From positions 496,001-560,000 of the forward strand of contig BDSL01000018.1 in NCBI GenBank assembly GCA_003116995.1: DNA of 64,000 nucleotides, read 5' to 3'. Both the position numbers and the translations under genes were made by a program. A model generated the notes under the pieces. The model ran no database searches. It had not been told where the DNA came from and worked only from the letters and a program-made list of their open reading frames with translations. The DNA is from Yamagishiella unicocca (lineage: Eukaryota > Chlorophyta > Chlorophyceae > Chlamydomonadales > Volvocaceae). Below, in pieces: positions 45,207 through 57,100 of this stretch (position 1 is its first letter; every line of letters starts with the position of its first letter).

Positions 45207-45250
45207 GGAATCGAACCCACAGTTGTGTAACGTATACAGTGAGCTATTTC
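45207..45250 (-). other. tRNA-like A/B-box pair (possible SINE or tRNA relic)
   Basis: On the minus strand GGTTCGATTCC (45207-45217) is a perfect B box. TAGCTCACTGT lies about 30 bp upstream as a near-A box. The spacing is too short, and the T and anticodon stems do not pair, so this is not an intact tRNA. Confidence 0.3.
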
Positions 45251-46918
45251 TCGTGAAGTCTGGCCCTTGCGCATCAAGGCAGGACCGGGATGCTAGGCTG
45301 AACTCGGACTCATTCTCGAACCAGCCCCTGACGTGCACTCCGAGCAGTGGCAGTCATGCAGCTAGGTTAACCACGCCCGAGTGCGTGCGCGTATCGCCTT
45401 TACACAGTCTGTTGCCTGCATACGAGGATTGCCGTTGCCAGGACTGTGTCGCGACAGTGTTAATCCACGGTTAAGCCACGGAGGTGCGGAGGCCAGTGTA
45501 TACAAGCACTGTCGCAGTCCGTTTAGGAAGCATGATGAACATACACGCTCGAAACTGAAGGGTTTGGGATGTGGGTCGGCGCTCGCACGGGTTAAGTTTT
45601 CTGGTAGCTCCTGCATTAAATGGACGCAGGCACAATCACGACAACCCTCACCTGCCGGTGTTTGCCTCCGTCAATATTGCTTCTGGTTACAGCATGGACT
45701 TGTCCCCCACGCAATACCACGACCTGCCCCCATGCCTGTTGTGTACCCACGCCCTATCCCTTCAGGTCCCATGCGGGTCGCCTGCGACTCCAAGCCGGTT
45801 AACCTCGGTACGCCTCCTGCCTACAACACATTTTCCCCAAAAAATGCATGGAAGCATGCCCGAAACCTTCTATAGTCCATCCTTTCTGTGTGGGAATGAA
45901 TCAAGTGCGAACGCTTGTGCATCAGCACCCACTTAAGCAATTATGTTAGCGACGTGAAACCATAGTCAACGTGTGGACGTCACGGTATACTTAACGCTTA
46001 CACTGCAGCGAATGTATGCCGAAGTGGAAGGTGGAAAAGGCCGTCGCTAAGGCGTGGCTCAAGCCAACCGGCACGTGTCGTATCTGGTTGCGACGGATCT
46101 GGCCGCGACTGACATCTTTGTTTGTTCGCTCTTAAATTGGTAAATCTCCACATGAAGTAATATTGAGCACGTCAGGCCATAATTGATAAACTCGGGTAGT
46201 CAACCGTTGCACAGGCCACATAAAATAGTGTCGTCACGAAGAATTGTTGCAACCGGAGTATACACCGGTTCTTAATTATGTTGGTGTTATACGTTAAGGA
46301 AAGAATGCGAGTATGATACACTCTTTGGACGAGCCGATACGACACTGACTCAACGCATTGAGTACGTCCCCACGGCGTAAAACGTGTCAGTAAATGTAAA
46401 AATAGTAAATGTCCAAATGAACAACATTGGCTGGTAACATGGTTGCGAGACGAGAGAAACACGGAATGGTGCTTTGATAGGAAATCGTCAAACACAGGAC
46501 TCCTTTGTTGATCGGCGATAATTGTTCTCTTAGGGACCAGTTGTGAGAATGCAGACTAATTGAGGGAGGCCGAAGCCTCACCTCCTGGAGCACCGTACCT
46601 CTCGTACATCCCACCACGTGGGGTCCATGTGACGCTGACTGAACCTAGCTTCCCAGCCCTCTACAGCACTTTCGTAATTACATATAGCCGTTTTACAAAC
46701 CTTTAATGCAGCGCTAATCAATTGTGGTACAGCGGCAGGGAGGATCGCTCTTTTTTGGGGGGTGAAGGTTGTTACAGCCGCCGCGTGGGACCCCGCAGGC
46801 TGCACGGGGCTAGTTAATAAGTGTCCTCGTCCTGTCGAGTATCTGTCGGGCGATTTTGCCTTGTCCTTTACTTGACGGGCACAGGTTTTTCGACTTTTAC
46901 GAGCAGCTAGCAACACTT

Positions 46919-48188
46919 ATGAGCACCTACAGCGCGGCACCCCCGGAGGGCAACGAGGCCGGCGAGGCCCCTCAGCTGGCTGCCTACAACCAGGCAGCTG
47001 GGCTCATATCCTCGCTCACCGGTGCGCCGCACCACTCGCCCAGTATCGGCGCAAACAGCTACTCGCCATCCCTCGACCTGCTCACCCAACACGGCATACA
47101 AGTACCGCTAGGCTCAGGCCAGGGACAGGCGCAGCAGCAGTCCACCCAAGGCCCTGCAGGAGGCTTGGCTTTCGGCGGCCTGGGCGCAGGCCTAAGGTCT
47201 ACCGGGCCGTTCGGCGCGCCGGTCCCCGATGCAGGGCGAAAAGCCGAGTCCGGGGAGAAGCAACTGTGCACGTTCTTCTTACGAACCGGCACCTGTGCCT
47301 ATGGGGATCGCTGCAAGTTCAAGCACCCGCTGGACCGCCCTCCGCCTCAGCTGAATAGCAGAGGTGCGCTGAGCACGTGGACGTTAGGATACTTAGGTCG
47401 AGCACACAGCAACTGCCTCAATTACTTTACGGATGCACATTGCTGTTAGATTTGAACGGACAAAGGACCTGCGTGCATACGCGTGGTCGGCTTGCGCTTG
47501 GGACTTACATCTGTCATGTCATGGCCTGTTCGGTAATCGCTCCTTTCCAAGATGCCGTTTCCAACTTACTTATTGAACTCAACGGATCAAAGAATTAGTC
47601 GGCTAACTGCAACGTATGGCTTCCTCCTCTGCCGCAGGCTATCCCGTTCGGGCCGAGGAGCCAGACTGTGCACACTACCTGAAGAAAGGCTGGTGTGCGT
47701 TCGGCCCTACCTGCAAGTTCAACCATCCCGAGATTCAGCCTTCTATCCTGAACTCATATGGCCTCAGCCAGGCTCCGACAGCTTACGTCAGCCTTCCCAC
47801 GACAACCTTCCCCAGCGCCGCTGTCTACTCTGTGCCCTCCGCCGTGCCAACCCTTTACTACCTTCCTCCTGGAGTTGGCCCCAACCAGCTGGCAGGCAGT
47901 GCCCTAAACCTGCTCCCCTCAAACGTGGGTACCGTCTCGGCATCGCAGGCAAACCAGCTGGCCTTCTCTCAGCAAAATGTGCTGGGCGGCGCTGCGCAGG
48001 CCCAGATGTACCGGCAGCAGGCCCCTCTGATGCAATATGGCGGCATGGGCGGGGGCGTCGGTGGCGGCATGGGCGGCGGCATGGGCGGCATGGGCGGCGG
48101 CATGGGCAGCAGTGTGTCAGCTCTGCAGGAGGCTTTCCAAGGCCTCGCGCTGGGGCGCTCCGGCGGCCTGGGCGGACGAGGCAAGTAG
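46919..48188 (+). CDS. CCCH-type zinc-finger protein, two fingers
   Basis: Two exons: 46919-47363 and 47638-48188. They join in phase 1 to 331 residues. Finger 1 (about residues 117-136) is CTFFLRTGTCAYGDRCKFKH. Finger 2 (about 159-178) is CAHYLKKGWCAFGPTCKFNH. Both fit C-x8-C-x5-C-x3-H. Tandem fingers of this spacing, as in plant HUA1/ZFN-type proteins, bind single-stranded RNA and act in mRNA processing or decay. The N-terminal 110 residues and the C-terminus are low-complexity; the latter ends in a Gly-Met run (GGMGGGMGG) and VSALQEAFQGLALGR. The first in-frame ATG at 46919 is used. A CACAG at 46880-46884 leaves room for an upstream exon, because the reading frame is open above the ATG. 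Confidence 0.85.
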
Positions 48189-51141
48189 AGCGACGACGCA
48201 AGCTGCATCTGCCATGTTTTCCCCGCTGCTAAATGTCAGCGGCAGTTGCCATTATCGTTATGGGGTCGAGTTATTTTACGCGACAGGCGAGTTCCGGGTT
48301 GCGGCGGCAATGGGCCCAAATACCGCGCGCGCTGTGTGCGCTGGGCCCGTGAGGGCTGGTGCGAGCGAGGCGGCATCTCGCGAGTACTACTCACGCGTCG
48401 GGAGGACTTAGTGGCGGCGTTGGTCGGCCCTTCAACGCGCGCGAGGCACAATAAGTGGACGACATCACCAGTCCCAGTGCACCGGGCTAGACGTGGGAGC
48501 TGTCGCCATGGGCAGCTCGCCACACCGGCGGAGTTCGCGGGTAGCATATGTCCAATTGCTGATGGCGTCTTGACGGCGTAATAGATTTGGTTGTTCGGCG
48601 ATGAAGCGGATGTGTACGAGAATGTATCCTCCTGGGCTGGCGGGTGCCTTATGATCCTACTGCTCACGATGCACTCACCGTGCGATGCTCTCACAGATAG
48701 GAGGCCGTAGTCAGAACTTGGCGGATGCGGGGGGAAGTGTTCTTATGAGATGGATGTGCCGGTGTGTGATTCTCTTTTGTATCACTTTCAAACGCTTGCT
48801 TGTTGGGCTGGCTCCGGAGTTAGAGCACACACGGTCCGGTGGCTGTGCGTTTACGTGTGGGTTAAGCGCGTGGCAAGAAGCGCACATAACAGATCCGCAT
48901 ATCCCTATTACTGACATCTGCCCGTTGTTATCATGCAAATTCGTTATGGTGTTGTGGTGCCCTGTGTCACGCAACCTAACGGGCAATGCAAACTGCAGAT
49001 ACCGGGACGACAACACCTCGCGTGTTATTTCCCACAGGAGTCAACTTTGCCGGGTAATTGTTCGGCTCGGGGGTTATACAGCCCTTGGAGGGCTTTGGTC
49101 TTTCCTTGGAGGAGTTTGTTCTTGCGGGTTGACCGCAAAGCTGCATTTAGGAGTCTGGCGTAGCACCATGAATTTGGGCTTGCGAGACGAGCGGGTCGCT
49201 GCGGACATTGAAAATGGATGGCTTGCGTTCGGTAATTGTAGTGCACTGCAAATGATCGCGCCATAGTAGAGCGCGCAGCACGTCGAGCAGTGTCATTCCG
49301 AGGCCGGGGAACGCGGGCATCGCATTATGCCTGGTGGGTTTCAGGGCGCATATGCAGTGCTACTTGAGCGCGCGTGCGTGCCAGGCACCTGGGAGCTATG
49401 TGGATGGTGTATTGGTGTTGGGTTGGGGTTGGGTTGTGGATGCGACGGCTGCCCAGGGCCGGCGGCGTCAGGTGCGGGTCTTCAAAGCGCCAATATGTCT
49501 GTGGGTTTTAGGGGGAGGGCGCAGGGTACATCTGGAGTGGGTACGGTCGCAGCGGGTGGTTTGAAGATGCGAGCGAGATTGGGCGCTATGGTTGGTGTCT
49601 CCAGGTCACATTGCCGGCGGAAACCCAGCGGAAACGCGGCATTCAGGGCGGCCGGGAACTCGAGTGAAGAACCGTCATGTCGGGGATGGGGAAACGGCAC
49701 TTCGGGGCAGGTGGCATTCTGGGGCAGGACGCGGCAGCGGTGGTTGTTCGTGTTGGCTCCCGCCTTGACGCTTTCCTGTGTGAATACCCTTCATTTCATT
49801 GGCAATGGCCTAGCATACGGCGGCGAGGGGCCACCGGGCAGGCAGCAGGCAGGAACCCCTATCGGCGCTATGGAGGCCATGATGCCGCTTCTGGCTGGCT
49901 CACTTGGCTACGAGCTCAAATGCTTGAACGCTGGAGTCGTGGACCAGGGCTCAATTGGACGTTGGCGCATTGGGCGTGACTGCGCGTCGCGGGAGCCCAC
50001 TGTCCTTGCGGCCCTTGTGCTGCCCTCCCTGCTGCATTCCCCCGGCAATGTCACGTGGCATCGTGCCAGGGTACGACGCAGCTGGTGCTGCTGCGACCGC
50101 GTGTCGATGCCTGCCTGCCTAGCTGTTTCCAGCGAGCGTGCCGCTGCTGCACAGGAACGTAGCGAGTGCGCTGGCAGAGCCTGGTGCGCGTGGGCGGGTC
50201 TATCTGGGGGCCGAAGTGCGCCAACATGTATTAAGTAACCTGCCGTGATGCTCTGCAAGGGCTGCCTTGGCCAGCAGCCGTGGAAGGGAATATCCACAAA
50301 TGTAATAACTGCACCGTTATTCGTGCAGTGTCCACCTGCAGCGGCACAGATGTGCACCGGCGGAGCACCGAGACGTCCCGTCACCAAGCCCGGGCACACG
50401 CAGGCCGTCGCAATGCGAAGCAGCCTCTACAAGACCAGCTGATCAGCATGAACGCTCAACGCCTTACGCGCTCATTCTATAATTCCGACCTCCCAAAAGC
50501 CAAAGCACGCTCGCAACAAGCCCCCCCCCTTGGATCGGCCAGCAACGGCATACCCCTCGGACACGGGCCACCGCCCCCGGCACCATAGGACAGCCGCACA
50601 GGTGTGGCGGCCACGGGAGGACCACACACCCGCACCCGCCGGGCCCTATGCGCTCGCTTGGGGCCCCCAGTCACCACCGCGCCCGCCGCTCATCACAACC
50701 CCTCCTCCTTCGAATCCCAACCCCGAGCCCCGAAACCAAACACCAGAATCCCACCACAGCAGTTATGGCGGCCTAGTGCTGCACCACCCTATGTTCACAA
50801 CAGCGCCATGCAGATCGCCCCACAAGTCAAGCCGGTCAAGCCAACACAGTCCGCGAGCTGCCCTCCCCCCCCGCGCCCCCCGTCTCTTCATGTCATGTAA
50901 CCGGGTCATTTCGCCACCTCTCCACAACAACAACACGCAAGCCAAGGCCGCGTTTAATAGCGACCTGGTTTGCGTTGATAGCCGCGAGCTGATGCGGCGT
51001 GTGCGGTCCCCAGCGTGTTGCACGCGTGGCTTCCGCCCTCCCCCCCGGAAGAGGCGGAGGAGAACGAGGAGGGGGGAGCAGGAGGCGCCGAGGAGGAGGG
51101 CGCGGAGGAGGGGGGGCGAGGGGAGGCATCGCCGCGGCATC
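48189..51141. other. Intergenic region, no supported gene
   Basis: Contains one 303-codon open frame (49327-50238) with no recognisable motif and no splice or context support. The 3' ends of the CCCH gene (plus) and FAB1 (minus) converge here. No TGTAA was found near either stop. Confidence 0.4.
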
Positions 51142-54100
51142 TTAGACATTGGCATCTGGGTCCTTGGGCACCTCCGACCCCGCGGATCCCGGCACCGCTG
51201 TGAAGTACTGCTGCATGGCCGCCCGGAAGCGCCGCATGTACTGCTTGGGCGAGATGATGGTGGGCTCCTTCCCATTGCCGCCCAGCATGCCGCTGCTCTT
51301 GACCCACGTCTCAAGCTGCTTGTCCCAGGTGTACTGCAGGACAGAGACACAGGACAGGTTCGCGCGGATCGGAAGTCAGGGGCTAGGTACCGGGAGGGGC
51401 CGTGTTTTTCCTTTACACCCCCCGGGACAATGAGGAAGACGAACCGTTGCCCCCCCGGGATAACGGGAAGAAATAAACCGTTGCCCCCCAGGACAATGGG
51501 GAAGACGAACCGTTGGCCCCCCACTCGGGACGGGAGCGTCTCCTGACGGGCGCTTCGCCCCTGCCTCCTTGTACTCGGTCATTGTACTGTCTGCCACTGC
51601 CGGCTGCCCACACTCCCGCTCGTCTGCCCCGCCCCCGAGGCCCGGGTCCGCTGCGTCTGTGCGATCTCCCACCTGGCGTATGAAGTCTATGATGGCCAGC
51701 GCCAGCACCCCGTTGTCCTTGTCCACCCCCACCAGCAGGCTGTAGTCCATGACGTCCTGCCCGGACAGGAAGGATGTGTCCGCCCACACCGCCTGCTCCA
51801 TCTCGTGGCGGCTGCGGGCGTCTACGAAGATGGGGTTGGTGTGCATGGAGCGACGCAGGTTGTCGTCCAGGTGCACCTGGGAGCGGGGGGGAGGGGGGGG
51901 CATAAAAACCGGGAGCGGGGGGGGGGTACATAAAAGAAGCGGTAACGTGACCAGAGCGGGGGGGAGGGGGAGGGGGCATAAAAACCGGTTACACGACATG
52001 GGTAGGATAGCCGCCCTCCGGTGCAGCCCTGCCGTCATGCTCCCTTCCCTTCCCTTCCCTCCCGTCCAGGGCTCCCGGGTGTCGCACCTCCAAGCTGTCC
52101 TCGGGCCGGCTGGCCGCGTCCGGGTTGAAGCGGTTGCGCTCCGAGCCCTTGAGGTCGTAAATGCGGGCCACTGGCCGGTCGTAGAAGCAGTTCTCCATCA
52201 CCAGCAGGTCTTGGGTGAACTCCTGAAGCAGGCGGTGGTGGCGGTGATGGCGCCATGCCAAGTAAGCGGTGGGGGTGGGGGTACTACGAAAGGCAGGCCG
52301 CGGACAGTAAGACCTCCTGGTGTTACTGACCCTTCATAGGGTGTACCCGTTTTGTGATGGATCTAATCTTAAAAACCTTAGATCCCTAAACCCTTCGCAA
52401 GCCCTAAACCCTTAAACCCCTAAACCAGACCGCCGCGGGCCCACCCGCAACCCAGCCAGCCCCCCACTCACCCGGTCCTTGAGCTCCTTGATGAGCGCCG
52501 CGCTGGCAGCCGCCCCCGAGGGGCCCCCGCCGGCCCCCGCCTCCAGCCCCGTGGCCCCCGGCTGCGGCTTGAAGATCACCGAGTAGACCCCCAGGATCTT
52601 GGCCAGGCAGGTGGGGGAGTCGCGGTTGAGCAGGTGGCGGCCCATGTGGGTGAAGTAGTGTGGGGCGAAGTTCATGAGGGAGGCCTTCTCGGACTGGAGG
52701 CACAGGAGGGGGCGAGGCGGGCAGATAATGGTTACGATCTTGAAGGCGGGTGCGGGCGAGTGGTATGAAAACCGGGGGGGGGCAGGGAAGGAGGGGGGTG
52801 GGCGGGTGGGGTGCGGGAAAGGAAGGCAGACGACCCGCGGTCGTGAGCAAAAAAAAATCACATGGCCCGTCAGCCGGGGAGCGGACCGCCCTTCGTCTCT
52901 TGCCCAAACTGCTCCTCCCCTCCCCTCCTGCTCGCGCAGTCCCGTCCCCACATAGCCGCCCTGCACCCCTGCCTCCGCCGCTCATCCCCTTACCACGCCA
53001 CCCCTGATATTGGCCCACAGGTCGGGGCCCACAGGTCGGGGCCCACAGGTAAGGGTAAGCGCCGTCTTCGCCTCGCATTCGACAAACCACCCGCCCGCCC
53101 GCCCTCCAGCCCACCACACTACCTTGGACAGGCTCTTGATGATGTAGCGGTCGTCCCGCGTCTTGGCGAAGTACGCGTTGGACTTGCCGCCGCGGCTCTC
53201 CCAGCGCTTGCAGCGGCACATGCTGGCCACGTAGGCCCCCTCGCCGCCCTGGATGCAGCGCCGCCGCAGCTCCGCGAACTGCGGCGCGAAGTGCGCCACG
53301 ACGCTGAACTTGGCGCGCGCCCAGGGCATGCTCCGCGCCTCATCCTCAAAGGCCACCCGCACGTGGCAGGCCTCCCTGGAGGTGAGCACCGTCCACCAGT
53401 CGGCGTCGGGGCTGGCGGCGGGGGGGCACAGCAGCGGCGGCGGGGGATGAGCCGCCGGCGGCGGGCTGCCGGAGGGGCTGGGGAACGACGCCCCCGCCGA
53501 GCCGCTGTGCTGGTGCGAGTGCGGGTGCGTCGCATGGTGGTGGGGTGCTGTGCTCGTCCCCAGGGTCGCCCCCAGGGGTGGCCCCTGCGGGAGGCCCGAG
53601 GGGAAGGACGCGCCGGAGGCTGCGGGCTGCTGCTGCCCACCGGCCTCGCCCCCGTTGGCGGCCGAGCCGTACGCCGCCGCCGACGGCGGTTGCTGCTCCG
53701 GAACCACCGGAGCGGCGGCCGGCGCCGTCGGCTCGCGGTCGCGGTCGCGGCTGCTGTCCGCGCGCGCCTTGCCGAAGATGGCCTTGTAGCCGGCGTTGAT
53801 CTGCTGCTGGTAGCCGCGGGTGGAGAGCGCGTAGGCGATGATGGAGGTGGGCTCGCTGTCGAAGATGGGGATGACGATGTCGTTGACGCCCAGGGACATG
53901 GTCGCCCGGCCGGGCAGCGGGATGAAGCCGCGGGCCAGCACGCCGCCGCCCAGCGTCGCCGCCGCGGCGGACTCCAGCCGCCGCCGTACGTTGAGGAGCA
54001 GCTGGCGGCGTGACGCGGGGGCCGCGATGGCGGTGGCCACGTCGGTGGGTCCGAAGCCGGAGAACGCCTCCGGCGCCGGAACCAGCGGCACGGGCGGGCC

Positions 54101-57100
54101 GTCCGCCGCCGCGGCGGCGGCGCCGATGGGCACGGGCGCCGCTGCCGCCAGCGCCGCCGGCAGCGTCGCGCCGGCGGCGGCGGCCGGCGAGTGTACGGCG
54201 GAGCCGGACGCAACAACAATAGCTCCCGCGGCCGCCGCCGCCGCCGCGGTTGCTGACGCCACCTGGATAGTCAGTCCCGACACGCCGGCGGCGCCCTGCA
54301 GCACCTGTTGCGGGTGCTGGTGCGGGTGCTGGTGCCCCTCCTCGCCGCCGTCCGCCGCCGTTCCGTGGCTGAACAGGGCTCGGTAGTAGTAGGCGCCGTC
54401 CGCCACCTCGTCCGCCACCTCGTCCCCGCTGTCGCCGCCAGCCCGGTCGCCCAGAGCGCTGGAGCGACGGGCGGCGGTCCCCGAGCGGCGCATCGGTCCG
54501 CGCTGGAAGGCCGCGCCCCCCTGGGAGCCCATGAAAGCCAGGAAGCTGTCGTGGTCGGGCTCCTCCTCCTCCTCCTCGTCCGCCTCCTCCACTGCCTCGT
54601 CGTTGTCCTCGGCGCCGCTGTCGCCGCCGATGCCGCCTGGTGGGGGAGGACGTGGGTTTGGTTGGGGGTTGGGGGCTTGGGGTTAGCCGACGCTACCTCT
54701 TGGTTGGTGTGTGACCGACAGCTGGGAGGACGCCGCAGCGCACGCAGCACACGCAACACAGGCTCACCCATGTACGACATGTCCGCCAGGTCGCCAATGG
54801 TGCTGACGGACGTGGAGCGGGGCAGGCTGGTGCCCCGGACGCCGCCAGCAGCTCCGGAACCGCCAGCGGCAGCAGCAGCAGCAGCGGCTGCGGGCCCCGG
54901 TCCGTCCAATCCCGGGATGGCACCGCCGCCCACCGAAACGCGCCCAACCAGCGACAGGCGCTTCGAGCTGCTGCCGGCCGCGATGGATGGCAAGCGGGCC
55001 CCCCCTGGAGCGGGGCCGCTCTCTTCAGACCCCGGCTGCTGTGTATGTGGCGCGGCGGGCTGAGCGGGGGGGGCCTGAGGCGCCTCGGCAGTACCGGCAA
55101 CGGCTGCGGCGGCGGTGGGGCTGGTTGTGGGGAGGTCGGGGCGCGAGGGCCCTCGAGCGGGGCCTGGGCGGCTGCTGGGTGGCGGTGCGGCTGCGGCAGT
55201 CGCGGAGGTGCCCCCGCCGCCCAGCAGCGCCCGGCTGCCCTCCAGCAGCTCCGCCCCGCCCCGCAGCTCCTGCTGCGCCACCATCTCCGCCACGGCGTGC
55301 ACCGAGAGGGGCCCGTTGGTGTGCGGCACGATGGGGATGGGCAGCGCGTGCGCGGTGGTGCCTGCATGCGGCGGGGGGGTGGGTAGGTGGGTGGGTGAGT
55401 GGGTGAGTGCAACAGCAGATGGATTGAAGGAAAACGTCTGGCAAACAGCGGAAATGGGAGTCCAGGGTGCCCTGGCGCGACAAGCCTCCTCTCTCTCCCG
55501 CCCGGCCCGCAAGCCCCGCTCCCTCCAAGCCAGCCCGAACCAGCCCACCCGCGGACTGCTCCTGGTTGACCGGCTCCAGGGAAGCCACTGCGGAGGAGAA
55601 GCCGATGGTTTCGGAGGCCGCACCGGTGCCGGTGTGCCCCGACATAAGGCCCAGCCGGTAGGCCGCCATCGCGGGCGTGGCCGAGCCGAACAGCGAGACG
55701 GAGCCCTCGCTGGCGGCGAAGCTGTGTTCCTCGCGGAAGGGCCCGGTGGAGGGGGCGAAGGGGGCGGCGTCGGAGGGGGCGAAGGGGGCGGCAGTGGGGG
55801 AGGGGCCTTGCGGCGAGGCGGCGGCGGCCAGGTGAGGGGGCGGGGGCGGAGGGGGCGGGGGCGCCGGCTGGGGCTGGCCCCTGGGTGCCAGGCGGCCTGT
55901 GGGGTGGGGTGGGGGGGATCGGGAGTGGCGGCAGAGGGCAGGTGAGGGGAGGAGCAGCGTATGAGGTGATGTATGGGTCGTGAGCGGAGGAACAGAGGGG
56001 AAAGGCGTTGCCGGTATGGTGCTGCCCGGTGCTGTGCCCGGTGCTGCGCCCGGTGCTGCGCCCGGTGCTGTGCCCGGTGCTGTGCCCGGTGCTGTGCCCG
56101 GTGCTGTGCCCGGTGCTGTGCCCGGTGCTGTGCCCGGTGCTGTGCCCGGTGCTGTGCCCGGTGCTGTGCCCGGTGCTGTGCCCGGTGTGGCGTAGGCTGT
56201 GTGCCACACGGCCAGGTGATGCTGTTTGGATGCAAGCAAGACGAGGCGACAGCCAACGCGAGAACGCTTTCATCGTACAACCACCCATCCCCTGGCTTCA
56301 CCCCGTCCTCCGGTGAAGGCTACAAGTTCACCTGCGATGATCCGACCCAAACCACCACACTCTGCCCCTGCCGCCAGCCCCTATCCCTAGCCCCTGCCGC
56401 CAGCCCGTATACCTCTAGCCCCTATCCCTATCCCCAGCCCCTGCCCCCCTCACCTTGCGGCCCCACCCCCGACGTCACCCTGCTGTAGTGCGCCGCGAAG
56501 CCCGCCGGGTCCTGCAGCCGTGACGCCCACTGCAGCACCGCCTTGGCCAGCACGGAGCGCAGCCGATTGAGGCCGCGCAAGCCGCCGATGACCTGCTCGT
56601 CCCACGGTACGGCGCCGCCGCCGCCGCTGCTGCCGTGTTGCGGGTACGGCGGCGGAGCGCTGCGCTCCATGCAGTCCGCCACCAGGGACAGGAACGACTG
56701 GCGGTCCTTGCGCACCGCCACCATCAGCGGCGTAAGGACCACGGCGGCCGGCGCGGCGGCGGCGGCGGCGGCGGCGCCGCCGCCGCCGCCGCCGCGCGGC
56801 GAAGAGCCGGGAGTGAAGCCAGCGGCGGCGGCGGCGTCCCCGTCCGCCGCCGCCGCTCCGGCGCTCTGCAGCACCGAGACGCCGGCGGCGGCGGCGGCGG
56901 CGGCGCCGCCGCCGCCGGCGACCTCCCAGCTGCCGCCGCCGGCGCCGCCAAAGTACGGGCTCTCCCCCAGCATGAGCTCAATGAGGTCGAACGCGTCGTT
57001 GGCCTCCTGCACCAGCTCGCTGCCCTCCTGTCTGAGCCACTTGGACTGCGCCTGCTGGCTGTACGACATGATGACATCGGGCAGCTGCATGACGTACACG

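Larger units (their letters stand above)
41857..46918. other. Long gene-poor, lower-GC region
   Basis: No supported gene in about 5 kb. A TGTAA at 42678-42682 may be the MinD polyadenylation signal. Between 42.9 and 44.4 kb there are at least three related copies of a sequence around CTCAAGCCCGGGCGAG and GGCTCACCATATGAG, suggesting decayed repeats. Near 45.2 kb there is a pol III-type A/B-box-like pair on the minus strand. Confidence 0.45.

Noticed and set aside
45165..45260. Possible tRNA gene on the minus strand
   Set aside because: The B-box sequence is good but the T-arm, anticodon arm and acceptor stem do not pair and the A-B spacing is too short. Kept only as a relic or SINE candidate.
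49327..50238. 303-codon open frame on the plus strand
   Set aside because: No recognisable motif, no flanking splice or start context, and a similarly long frame on the other strand. Chance openness in GC-rich DNA is the simpler reading.
53123..54600. Long plus-strand open frames antisense to FAB1 exon 12
   Set aside because: They are complementary readings of very GC-rich coding DNA. The minus strand holds the conserved PIP-kinase motifs in order.
56000..56300. Open frames with (PGTA)n or (HSTG)n repeats
   Set aside because: Readings of the 12-bp minisatellite inside a FAB1 intron; the FAB1 exons on both sides join without it.
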